Source: JBLKSS01 sp047607725 (lineage in GTDB: Bacteria; Pseudomonadota; Gammaproteobacteria; Enterobacterales; Enterobacteriaceae). From it: a stretch of 29,957 bases of DNA. A model generated the notes under the pieces. That model ran no database searches. It was given only the letters and a program-made list of their open reading frames with translations, and had not been told where the DNA came from. The stretch covers positions 1 to 29,957 of the forward strand of contig NZ_JBLKSS010000070.1 of NCBI RefSeq assembly GCF_047607725.1. Reading direction: 5' to 3'. Made by a program: the position numbers and the translations under genes. Shown one piece after another: positions 1 to 8,925 of the stretch (positions within the stretch are counted from its first letter, which is position 1; every line of letters starts with the position of its first letter).

Positions 1-136
1 CAAACCGGGATGGAAATAAAAGTTATTAAAATCAATACAATGTGAAAATGCAATGAGCATAAGCGTGTAACGTAGGTTTACTGTCTCATACAACAAACCC
101 ACCAATAATTCAAGACGTCCTCCACGGGGCGCTTAC
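1..136. mobile_element. Right-end fragment of the MITE-like element
   Basis: This stretch matches positions 7564-7699 with only three mismatches that I can count over 136 bases (near 9, 42 and 59). It therefore looks like the end of a second copy of the small transposable element described at 7377-7699, in the same orientation. Its last 45 bases are the terminal inverted repeat, and homology between the two copies stops right after GCTTAC at 136. The rest of this copy lies outside the window, so it could be a full insertion sequence or another short copy. No coding sequence is visible in it. Confidence 0.85.
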
Positions 137-138
137 CT

Positions 139-378
139 GCAGTGCAGTATAGCCGGCATACGCATATCCGTTTTCTGACCAACGGCCAGATCGTGGCGAT
201 GCTTATTTTACCGCTGCTGCTGGTGGCACAGGGCAAAAAAGCGCCGACCCAGAATCTGCTGGAGCAGATAGCCCTCAGCGTGGCGCCGGTCACGAAAGTC
301 TATACCCGCGAAGATTTGCATCGCGCGCGCCCGGCGTTAACGCCAGATCAGGCTTTGCGGCCGGCGCCGGCAAGCTAA
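139..378 (+). pseudogene. Unrecognised gene fragment truncated by the element
   Basis: An open frame of about 78 codons runs directly out of the element end and stops at TAA 376-378. It contains a hydrophobic stretch (roughly codons 17-30, reading IVAMLILPLLLVA from GTG 142), then a mixed region ending in proline and alanine. The frame is open back into the element boundary and I see no good ribosome binding site before GTG 142, so it is best read as the 3' part of a gene whose 5' part was lost at the insertion point. I do not recognise the family. The last few codons fall inside the degenerate GC-rich repeats that start at 361, so the native C-terminus may also be lost. Confidence 0.35.
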
Positions 379-499
379 ACGCTCCCCCGATGCTGACGCC
401 AGTGAAGGCGGCGAGGCCGCATCGGCAAGCTAAATGCTTCCCTTACGCTCACGCGGACGTTGCCTACAGTGCCGGCGCCGGCCCGCTAAACGCCCGCCC
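361..499. repeat. Three degenerate spaced repeats
   Basis: A short GC-rich unit with the core GGCAAGCTAAACGCTCCC recurs three times in one orientation: near 361-385, 419-442 (GGCAAGCTAAATGCTTCC) and 471-499 (GGCCCGCTAAACGCCCGC). The spacing is roughly 52-58 bases. The flanking CCGGCGCCGG is also shared by the first and third copies. The region from 379 to 572 carries no convincing gene. Similar decayed repeats occur after purL and after iscS in this window. Confidence 0.5.
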
Positions 500-572
500 C
501 GGGCGCTGAGGTCGAATCAGGCTGCGAGGCAGCGACAAAAAGACCCTCATTTTCCCCCTATGGGGGACGTTA

Positions 573-1682
573 TCAAACGGCTTTAATGGCGATCTCCGTC
601 GGGATGACCTCACCCTGCCAATAGAGCTGCGCCGCCACCTGCCCCGCCAGCTGGCGATAGATTTCGGTAAATTCGCTTTCGGGACGGCTCACGACCGTCG
701 GCTCGCCGCGATCCAGATCCTCGCGCAAGCTGATATGCAGCGGCAGTTGGCCAAGCAACGCGCACTGGTACTGCTCCGTGAGCTTTTCCGCGCCGCCGGA
801 GCCGAAAATGGCTTCGAGATGGCCGCAATGACTACAGATATGCATGCTCATGTTTTCCACTATACCGAATACCGGCACCCCTACCTTGGCAAACATCACA
901 ATGCCCTTGCGCGCGTCGGCCAGCGCAATGTCTTGCGGCGTCGTCACCACCAGCGCGCCGGTCACCGGGATATTTTGCGCCAGCGTCAGTTGGATATCGC
1001 CGGTGCCGGGAGGCATATCCAATATCAGATAATCCATCTCCGGCCACAGCGTATCGGTGAGCAACTGCAATAGGGCTTTACTGGCCATGGGGCCCCGCCA
1101 AACCATGGCGTTATCCTCGGTGACCATATAGCCGATGGAGTTGGTGGCCAGACCGTGGGCCATTATCGGCGCCATATGCTGTCCATCCGGCGACGTCGGG
1201 CGCTCGTGGGTAGTGCCCAGCATGGTGGGAATCGAGGGGCCATAAATATCGGCGTCCAGTAGTCCGACGCGTCCGCCTTCCGCCGCCAGCGCCAGCGCCA
1301 GATTGACGGCGGTGCTGGATTTGCCCACGCCGCCTTTGCCGGAGCTGACTGCAATTAAATTGCGCACGCCGCTAACGCCCGCCTGATCCTTGACCCGCTT
1401 CATCGTGGCGATATTATGTATCAGCTTCCAGTCGATGGCGGTGGCGCCGGTCAGACGCAGCAGTTCGGCGCTGGCGCTTTCCTGCAGCTCCGCGAAACCG
1501 CTTTGCCAGGCAAACGGCATGACGAGCTCAATATGCAGCGTGCCGTCCAGCAGCGCGCTATGATGCAATGCTTTCAACACGGTTAAATCACGTTTCAGCG
1601 TCGGATGTTTGAAGGCGCTCAGCACACGGTTTATCTGCTTGCGCAGCGCCTCTGGGGTGGTTTGTTGAGCAAAAGGATTCAT
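573..1682 (-). CDS. mrp: Iron-sulfur cluster carrier protein Mrp/ApbC
   Basis: This is a 369-residue P-loop ATPase of the Mrp/NBP35 family, the usual enterobacterial length. It has a deviant Walker A motif GKGGVGKS at residues 115-122, a LLDADIYGPS segment at about 141-150, the DMPPGTGD motif near 222-229, and a C-terminal CxxC pair (C283 and C286) that binds a bridging Fe-S cluster. Residues 1-100 form the small DUF59/MIP18-like domain. The family carries and delivers Fe-S clusters to apoproteins in the cytoplasm. The start is ATG at 1682 on the minus strand, preceded by AAGGAG. It is divergent from metG, the same pairing as in E. coli. The frame is intact with no missing motifs. Its retention is notable because the Isc scaffold genes are deleted later in this window. 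Confidence 0.95.
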   Translation of the reverse strand: MNPFAQQTTPEALRKQINRVLSAFKHPTLKRDLTVLKALHHSALLDGTLHIELVMPFAWQSGFAELQESASAELLRLTGATAIDWKLIHNIATMKRVKDQAGVSGVRNLIAVSSGKGGVGKSSTAVNLALALAAEGGRVGLLDADIYGPSIPTMLGTTHERPTSPDGQHMAPIMAHGLATNSIGYMVTEDNAMVWRGPMASKALLQLLTDTLWPEMDYLILDMPPGTGDIQLTLAQNIPVTGALVVTTPQDIALADARKGIVMFAKVGVPVFGIVENMSMHICSHCGHLEAIFGSGGAEKLTEQYQCALLGQLPLHISLREDLDRGEPTVVSRPESEFTEIYRQLAGQVAAQLYWQGEVIPTEIAIKAV

Positions 1683-1865
1683 CCCGGCTCCTTTGGGTTC
1701 TGTTTAGAGGATGAGTAACCATTAGCCTTAGCATAACAGGGCTCATCGGCCGCAGCAGAAAAAAGTTCGCTGGCGGCGCGCGCGCATACCGCTTGTTTAC
1801 GTGAGGCATCGCTATCGGTTACCATCGACTGCCCTTATGACACTTAACGAAAGCCAACTCCTACC

Positions 1866-3905
1866 ATGACTCAAGTCGCGAAAAAAATATTGGTAACCTG
1901 TGCGTTACCTTACGCTAACGGTTCCATCCATCTCGGCCATATGCTCGAGCATATACAGGCGGATATCTGGGTCCGTTATCAGCGAATGCGCGGCCATCAG
2001 GTTTATTTTATCTGTGCCGATGACGCTCACGGCACGCCAATCATGCTTAAGGCGCAGCAATTGGGTATGGCGCCGGAAGAGATGATTAACGAAATGAATC
2101 TGGAGCATCAGACGGATTTTGCCGGCTTTGGCATCAGCTATGACAACTACCATTCGACCCATAGCGAAGAGAATCGCCAGTTGTCGACGCTGATTTATCA
2201 GCGTCTGAAAGAAAACGGTTATATCAAGTCGCGGACCATTTCCCAACTGTTTGATCCCGAAAAGGCCATGTTCCTGCCCGATCGTTTTGTGAAAGGCAGC
2301 TGTCCGAAATGCCATTCGCCCGATCAGTACGGTGATAACTGCGAGGTCTGCGGCACGACCTATAACCCGACGGATCTCATCAATCCAAAATCGGCGGTGT
2401 CCGGCGCAACACCGGTGATGCGGGAATCAGAACACTTTTTCTTCGATTTGCCCGCCTTTAGCGACATGCAGCGCGCCTGGACACGCTCCGGCGCGCTGCA
2501 AGAGCAAGTGGCCAATAAGATGCAGGAGTGGTTCGAGTCAGGGTTGCAACAGTGGGACATTTCCCGCGACGCACCCTATTTTGGCTTTGAGGTGCCGGAT
2601 GCGCCCGGCAAATATTTTTATGTCTGGCTGGATGCACCCATCGGCTATATGGGCGCATTTAAAAATCTTTGCCAAAAGCGTAGCGACCTTAGCTTTGACG
2701 AGTTCTGGGATGTCAATTCCCAAGCCGATCTTTACCATTTCATTGGCAAGGACATTGTCTATTTTCACAGCCTGTTCTGGCCGGCAATGCTGGAAGGCAG
2801 TCAGTTCCGCAAACCGACCAATTTATTTGTCCATGGCTATGTCACCGTCAACGGCGCCAAGATGTCCAAGTCCCGCGGCACGTTTATCAAGGCCAGCACC
2901 TATCTGGCGCACCTGGATGCGGACTGCCTGCGTTATTACTATGCCGCCAAACTGTCGTCACGCATCGATGATATCGACCTGAATCTGGAAGATTTTGTTC
3001 AGCGGGTCAACGCCGACATTGTGAATAAAGTGGTCAACCTGGCCTCACGTAACGCCGGCTTTATCAATAAACGCTTTGACGGCCAGTTGGCGGCCACGGT
3101 GGCCGATCCGGCGCTATATGCGACCTTCGTCAATGCCGCGACGTCGATTGGCGAAGCGTTCAGTAGCCGTGAAACCAATCGCGCCATTCGCGAAATCATG
3201 GCCCTGGCGGATTTGGCTAATCGCTATGTGGATGAACAAGCACCCTGGGTGGTGGCGAAACAGGAGGGCCGTGAGGCGGATCTGCAAGCCATCTGTTCAA
3301 TGGGGATCCAGCTGTTCCGGGTGCTGATGACCTATTTGAAACCGGTGCTTCCCTCGCTGGCGGCGCGGGCGGAAGCTTTCCTCGCTTCACCGCTCACCTG
3401 GGACGCGGTTTCCACACCGCTGGTGTCCCATCGCATCAGTCCGTTCAAGGCGCTGTTCAGCCGGATCGAACCGGCGCAAGTGGAAGCCGTTGTCGAGGCA
3501 TCGCGCCAGGAAGCGGCGGCGGCCAGCGCGCCGGCGGCAGAGCCGAAAAACGCGCAAACCGAGCCCCCTATTGCCGCCACAATTGCGTTTGATGATTTCG
3601 CCAAAGTGGATATGCGTGTGGCGCTGATTAAGCGCGCCGAGCACGTGGAAGGTTCGGATAAGTTGCTGAAGCTCACGCTTGATCTCGGTGATTCAAGCCA
3701 CCAGGTGTTCTCCGGTATCCGCGCCGCCTATCCCGATCCTCAGGTGCTGGAAGGCCGCTTGACGATAATGGTGGCCAATCTGGCGCCGTGTAAGATGCGC
3801 TTTGGCGTATCGGAAGGCATGGTGATGGCCGCCGGCCCCGGCGGTAAGGATATCTTCCTGCTCAGCCCGGATGCCGGGGCGCTGCCCGGCATGCCGGTGA
3901 AATAA
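1866..3905 (+). CDS. metG: Methionyl-tRNA synthetase
   Basis: This 679-residue protein is close to E. coli MetG (677) and attaches methionine to initiator and elongator tRNAs. Class I signatures are present: HLGH at residues 22-25, and KMSKS at 332-336. The zinc knuckle has four cysteines (C146, C149, C159, C162). The C-terminal part after about residue 575 is the EMAP/Trbp111-type tRNA-binding and dimerisation domain (FDDFAKVDMRVALI, then VFSGIRAAYPD). The start is ATG 1866, chosen because MTQVAKKILVTCALPYANG aligns with the family N-terminus. A hairpin with a weak T-tract follows the stop. All catalytic motifs look intact, so this gene is almost certainly functional. Confidence 0.98.
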   Translation: MTQVAKKILVTCALPYANGSIHLGHMLEHIQADIWVRYQRMRGHQVYFICADDAHGTPIMLKAQQLGMAPEEMINEMNLEHQTDFAGFGISYDNYHSTHSEENRQLSTLIYQRLKENGYIKSRTISQLFDPEKAMFLPDRFVKGSCPKCHSPDQYGDNCEVCGTTYNPTDLINPKSAVSGATPVMRESEHFFFDLPAFSDMQRAWTRSGALQEQVANKMQEWFESGLQQWDISRDAPYFGFEVPDAPGKYFYVWLDAPIGYMGAFKNLCQKRSDLSFDEFWDVNSQADLYHFIGKDIVYFHSLFWPAMLEGSQFRKPTNLFVHGYVTVNGAKMSKSRGTFIKASTYLAHLDADCLRYYYAAKLSSRIDDIDLNLEDFVQRVNADIVNKVVNLASRNAGFINKRFDGQLAATVADPALYATFVNAATSIGEAFSSRETNRAIREIMALADLANRYVDEQAPWVVAKQEGREADLQAICSMGIQLFRVLMTYLKPVLPSLAARAEAFLASPLTWDAVSTPLVSHRISPFKALFSRIEPAQVEAVVEASRQEAAAASAPAAEPKNAQTEPPIAATIAFDDFAKVDMRVALIKRAEHVEGSDKLLKLTLDLGDSSHQVFSGIRAAYPDPQVLEGRLTIMVANLAPCKMRFGVSEGMVMAAGPGGKDIFLLSPDAGALPGMPVK

Positions 3906-3922
3906 CCCGCGCCGCGCATTCT

Positions 3923-3959
3923 CGGGCGGCGGTGGCTTTCGCCGCCGCCCGGGCATTTT
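3923..3959 (+). terminator. Rho-independent terminator after metG
   Basis: A perfect 10-bp GC stem (3923-3932 with 3942-3951) encloses a 9-base loop and is followed within a few bases by a short TTTT run at about 3956-3959. It sits 18 bases after the metG stop, as expected for the metG transcript. The T-tract is short, so termination may be partial. Confidence 0.6.
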
Positions 3960-4101
3960 CCTTCTGCCGATCTCCGCTCGTTTTCACCGTCATCCCTCGC
4001 GCGTTCATTTCCCAAACCTTATTCCTGCCCGCCACTGTTCAGTTTACCGGAAAGTCGTTATCCTGAATGCTGATACAAAATAATCATGGATGTGTGTTGT
4101 C

Positions 4102-5311
4102 ATGAAAAGATCTCCCCCGCTTATCAAAGCGCTTCTGCTTACATCGCTAATATTAACCGTCGGATGCGGACTCACGCTGCCGTTTCTGGCCATTTTCCTC
4201 TCTCAGCAGCGCGGCATGACGCCCGGACAGACGGGACTGGTGCTGGGAACGAGTCTTATGCTTGCCATTGTGTTAAGCCTTATGGCGGCTATTTGGTGGA
4301 TCGCTTCAATAAGCAGCGACTGATTCTGTGCGCCATGACGTGCTTTGCGGTCAGCTTTTTCTTATTGCCGTTTACCGCGCCGGTCATATTGCTTATCGTC
4401 TTGATGGGGATAATTAACTTTGCCTATTCGCTGTTCAGCCTGACCCTCAAGGCAACGCTGGCGGAGTGGCTGCCGGTGAACGAGCGCATTAAGGCGTTCT
4501 CCACCAACTATACGTTGTTCAACGTCGGTTGGGCTATCGGACCGCCGCTGAGTGTAGCCATGGCCAGCACGCATCCCTTATCCCCCTTTTTGTTGGCCGG
4601 CATATTGAGCCTGCTGGCCACCTTGCTATTGGGCAAAGTGATGCCGGGCTTCGGGCCGCCGCCGGCGAATATAGACGACCAGCGGCCGCCCACGGAGCGC
4701 CAGACGCCTAATTTCCGTCAAACCCTGACCATTTTGCGCCACGATCGGCGGCTTATCTGGTTTACCCTGGGCGGTATGTTGGGCAGCCTGGTGGGCAGTC
4801 AATTCGCCAGCTGTATTTCCCAATATCTGATGGTGGCCTTCGATCCCGACTTTGCCTATAAAGTCGTGGGGATCATTCTGCCGGTCAATGCGACCATCGT
4901 AGTAACATTGCAGTATCTGGTAAGCCGCCATATCACGCGCGGCGCGCTCATGAAATGGCTGACCGTCGGCAGTCTTTTTTTCTGCTCGGCCTGGGGGGGA
5001 TTATTTTCGCACAGCGCCTGCTGCCGCTTTGGGTGTTGGCCGTTGTCCTATTTTCTTTGGGAGAAATTATTATCATTCCCGTAGAATACATGTTTGTCGA
5101 TTTCATTGCCCCGCCGCACCTAAAAGGAAGTTATTACGGCATGCAAAACTTAAGTAGCCTGGGCGGCGCGGTCAACCCGTTGTTGACCGGATTGTTATTA
5201 ACCTATACGCCGCCGGTGACCATCTTCGGCATAATGATGTTGGCGACACTGTTAAGCCTGGGGCTGTTTTACCGAGGGTTCCGTCTGGCGCAGCGCAGCG
5301 CCGCCGGCTGA
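4102..5311 (+). pseudogene. ydeE: YdeE-like MFS exporter, two frameshifts
   Basis: Read across three frames, this region is a 12-helix major facilitator resembling E. coli YdeE, a member of the drug and dipeptide exporter group. The N-terminal part (ATG 4102, MKRSPPLIKALLL) ends in the wrong frame near 4280, where GGYLVDRF, the A-like motif of the loop between helices 2 and 3, resumes one frame over. One G missing from about 4278-4285 would explain it. The middle part contains FASCISQYLMV and KVVGIILPVNA, both typical of YdeE. A second shift lies in a seven-T run at 4975-4981; an eighth T would restore the protein through EIIIIPVEYMFVDFIAPP to its end at 5311. With two independent lesions it is almost surely dead, although the T-run alone could allow slippage. 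Confidence 0.85.
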
Positions 5312-5777
5312 GGGCGCGACGGTGAGATTCTCTGCATCGCCGTTGAGATATCGTGTAGGTCTAGCGTCAGTGCCGCCCGCAACGCTACGGCCCCCCGACG
5401 CGCGCTCGGCGCGGGTCATTATATTGCCCCCGAGTGGTCATCATCGCTACCCGGCCAGCCCGAACAGGAATACGCCTGCCGCGTGATGGGGCCTGGTCAT
5501 CTCAGGCTAAACATCATCAATGATTATTCCTACCCAAAGCACCTAAACCAGACGGCACCTTTACAGTTTTGTCCGTCCCGTTCATCATTTTGTCTGAGCC
5601 CTCGCTGCAACGCATATTAAATCCCAGACATTATTTGGCATTCATTATCGCTTAAAGGCATGGCGAAAATTTAATTATCATTCTTTGCGGTTTTAACCCG
5701 CTCAATAGAGTAATTAAGGTCTTAACGTACCAACAACGATTGTCGTTATTCTTATTTATTCAATCAAGGATGATATT
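5312..5777. other. Gene-free stretch between ydeE and an unknown gene
   Basis: No open frame here looks coding. The first half (5312-5600) is mixed composition with no similarity I recognise, probably decayed sequence. The second half (about 5610-5777) is markedly AT-rich and leads into a good ribosome binding site (AAGGATG at 5766-5772) and ATG 5778, so it probably holds the promoter of the following gene. I cannot single out a convincing -35/-10 pair. Confidence 0.4.
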
Positions 5778-7380
5778 ATGATTACTTCTTATCGACCCGC
5801 GTGTTAGGTTTCAACTTTATTCTCCCGTCTTTTTTCCTCGTCCCAGCCAAGCGGGGATCCCGCTTGCTGCGGCCATGGAAAGACATTCATCCCCGGCACG
5901 TTACGCGTCGACGAGCCCCGGGTACCACTTGCAAACGACCAGGTATCGCTGACGGAAGACGGCCGCCGCTGCTTGCTCCATCTGTTTAAGCAATTTGCCG
6001 GATTACAGAAATCGTACTTACTGTTTCAGGTCCTGGCCAATACCCGCATTATTTTACCGCTGCAGATTATTTCTTTGGCGCTGGCGATATATATCTCCAT
6101 CACCGAGCGCCGTGATATCGCCAGGGCGATAATGGAAGGTCTCGCGCTGACCTCGAATCACTGGTGTGCGACCAACAATCCGCTGGCGGTACTTGCCAGT
6201 TATCTCAAATACGTCGTGGCCGACGCTTTGTGGGATAATCTGTTAACCCGTTTATTCGATGAGCAACACCATGAGGAGAATCTGGACCCGACTTTTCTGG
6301 CACTTGCCTGTCTGGTCGTGGCGCTGGATTCGCACTTACCGTCCACACCGTCTTTGCCCGAGCGTCCTTGGCTGCAATTACCGCTCAGCGTGAGTCAGCT
6401 TTTCGCCAAAGCACGGATTTATTGGTCGCTGCTGGGCAATATCGCCCTGCCCGCAAAGGGAATCAACTGGCAAGCCGAAGAGTATAGGCCGCAACTGACT
6501 TTCGTTCCGAAGGGCAACACCCGCGCCGCTATACGGGAAAGCGAGCCGCCGGGATGCCCGCGATCGTTGGCGTTACGAAGCGAAAATCGACTCTTCTCGC
6601 CGCCGCACAGGCAGCAGACATGGTCGAGAAAATACGTGCCGGCGGCTTGTTTCGCGAACGACAACAACCGCGATGATGTCGCGCTCACGCCAGGCTGCCC
6701 AACGCTTTTAACGCGCTCCCCCGGCGCCGGCGAACGCACCCCGCACGGCGACGTGCGCCCGCCGTGGATACGCTGCTAACGGCTGCCGTGGGTATGGTCA
6801 TTCAACCCAGCGGCAGCTGGCCACAAAAAATGCTGCTGCTGGCGGGTTTGTCCTTATCCGCCGCGTGCGTTCGCGCCGAACGCGGCATTACCTCTAGCCA
6901 TAGCGAGACCGACAACACCTCTGCTGGCGATGACGACAGGCGGCTGGAGCATTCCTCTCTCCCGCCGCGCTGCAATCATTTACCGCGGACGCCACTACCG
7001 CGCCACCGCAAAATTGGACCAGCAAGTAATGGTTCGACTACCCGCTTCACCGCGCACAACTCTCCTATACCGGCATCGTTGAAGTCCACAATGTTCCTTT
7101 ATTGGCGGAATTCATTGGCGCTCACGTAACCCGGGATTTTTTCAACCGCATTCTTCACCCCCTCATGATGGAAGCGCTGGCCAATGATAAAGAAATCAAC
7201 ACCGACCCGTTGCTTTTGAGTCGTTTTTTGCAGAACCTTTATCAAAAATTATTGCTCGAAATCGATGAGATTCAGAGCGCCCACATCGCATCAACGCGCG
7301 AGATAAGGCAGTATCTTATTCAATTGCACCAATTATCTCTCGCCATGCGCCGTGAGTGGGCGGACGTGATCGAAACGTAA
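5778..7380 (+). pseudogene. Large unrecognised gene, heavily decayed
   Basis: From ATG 5778 (ribosome site AAGGATG) nine codons are followed by an in-frame amber codon at 5805-5807. The same frame then stays open for over 200 codons with protein-like content: FIPGTLRVDEPRVPLANDQV, GRRCLLHLFKQFAGLQKSYL and a hydrophobic segment, ILPLQIISLALAIYI, at about 6049-6093. After about 6500 the coding signal jumps between frames (for example DARDRWRYEAKIDSSR near 6555-6605), then returns in one frame with a TAA at 7027-7029. It ends with a helical region holding FFNRILHPLMMEALANDKEI and LLLSRFLQNLYQKLLLEIDE. The final TAA belongs to the inverted repeat of the element at 7377, so the true C-terminus is lost. 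The gene may originally have encoded 500 or more residues. The family is unknown to me; a secreted effector or toxin is possible but unsupported. Confidence 0.55.
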
Positions 7381-7699
7381 GCGCCCCGTGGAGGACGTCT
7401 TGAATTATTGGTGGGTTTGTTAATATGTTCCACTACGATGCCTAGTGAACCCGCATCCTATAAGGGACGGCTGTCAGATCATGGATAATCCGGCGATGAT
7501 AGTGTCCACTTAAATTTTAATAGACACTATCACAAACTTCAGAACCACTAATTTCATATCACTCAAACCGGAATGGAAATAAAAGTTATTAAAATCAATA
7601 CAATATGAAAATGCAATGAGCTTAAGCGTGTAACGTAGGTTTACTGTCTCATACAACAAACCCACCAATAATTCAAGACGTCCTCCACGGGGCGCTTAC
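7377..7699. mobile_element. MITE-like element with 45-bp terminal inverted repeats
   Basis: The left end (7377-7421) and right end (7655-7699) are perfect inverted repeats of 45 bases, each beginning GTAAGCGCCCCGTGGAGG when read inward. The 233-base core has no open frame of note, so the element is non-autonomous. A second, partial copy is at 1-136. If the outermost transposon base is the A of AGCGCC, each side carries a TA dinucleotide, which would fit the TA target duplication of IS630/Tc1-mariner-type transposases; this family assignment is inference. The core contains another inverted repeat, GATAGTGTC at 7498-7506 and GACACTATC at 7523-7531. Both neighbouring genes are cut: the unknown gene on the left ends in the repeat, and the PTS permease on the right begins inside its EIIB domain. 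Confidence 0.85.
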
Positions 7700-8922
7700 T
7701 TAAAGGCTACATTATGCCGGGGCGGCAACATCAACTTATCGCCGGACCGGGCGCCGCGGCAAAGATCGTCGACGCCATGCGCCAGCTGTTGCCGAACGCG
7801 TCGGGTGAGTCGCCCGTTACCGGATCGGCGGACAGCGCGGCGCAAACCCGGGACCGCGTCAAGACGCGCTATGCGACCCCCGTCAGCGGCGCTCTGCACC
7901 AGTTGGCCAATGTGTTTATTCCGCTCATCCCGGCGTTTATCGCCTCCGGTCTTATCACGGGACTGATTAATCTGCTTACGCGATCGGACGTCAGCGGCGA
8001 TATAGCGCGGCACTATCCTAATGTGCTCGGGCTGCTGGCGCTGTTTGGCAGCGCGGTATTCGCCATCATGAACATTTTGGTGGGGGTAAACGCGGCGCGG
8101 GTGTTCGGTGGTTCACAGGCCATGGGTGGGGTGATGGCCGCGATTTTGAGCAGCCCCGGTCTGGCGCAAATCCGGCTTTTTGACGAGCCGCTGTAGCCCG
8201 GCCGCGGCGGGGTGATAGCCGTGTTGCTGGTGGTCGCCCTGATGTGCTGGGTGGAAAAAGCGTTGCGGCGCCATTTACCGGAGTCGATAGAGCTGATAGT
8301 TAATCCGCTTCTGACTACACTGATAACTGCGTCGCTGGCGATAGTCGTGCTGCAACAGCTCGGCGGGGCGGTATCCGACGCTATTGCCCATGGGGTGAAT
8401 GTCGCGATTGATCGCGGTGGCATGGCGGTCGGCGCTTTACTGGCGGGAAGTTTTTTGCCGCTGGTACTGACCGGCCTGCATCAAGGGATGGTGCCGCTGC
8501 ATGTGGAGCTCATTCAATCCCACGGCGTCAATCCTCTGCTGCCAATTCCGGCCATGGCCGGGGTGGGGCAGGTGGGCGCGTCCTTTGCCGTGCTGTTGAA
8601 AACCCGCTGAGCTCGGCTGAAAAAGGTGATCAAGGCCGCCTTGCCGGTGGGGGTCCTCGGTATCGGTGAGCCGCTGATTTTCGGCGTCACGCTGCCCCTT
8701 GGTCGTCCGTTTGTCGCAGCCAGCCTCGGTGGAGCGGTGGGCGGCGCGGTGATAAGTTATCTTAAAGTGGCGACGCTTATCACCTTTGGTCTGTCGGGAT
8801 TGCCGCTGGCGCTGACCATCGTCACCGGAAAAGTCGCCGCCTATTTGGCCGGATGGGCGGCCGCCATCGCGGCGGGATTTATTTTTACATGGCTGATAGG
8901 ATTCAACGATCCAGAGGAGTAG
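7700..8922 (+). pseudogene. MurP-like PTS EIIBC permease, truncated with nonsense codons
   Basis: All parts lie in a single frame. The 5' end, KGYIMPGRQHQLIAGPGAAA, corresponds to the later part of an EIIB domain, so the phosphorylatable cysteine of EIIB is missing, removed where the MITE-like element ends. The rest is an EIIC domain of the glucose/sucrose/N-acetylmuramic acid group: LANVFIPLIPAFIASGLITG, VGVNAARVFGG, LTGLHQGMVPLHVELIQSHG, and GIGEPLIFGVTLPLGRPFV, which carries the GEP motif. Two in-frame stops interrupt it: TAG 8194-8196 and TGA 8608-8610. It most resembles MurP (474 residues in E. coli), but a related sucrose-type permease cannot be excluded. Without EIIB phosphorylation and with two stops it cannot transport sugar. 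Confidence 0.8.
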
Positions 8923-8925
8923 CTT

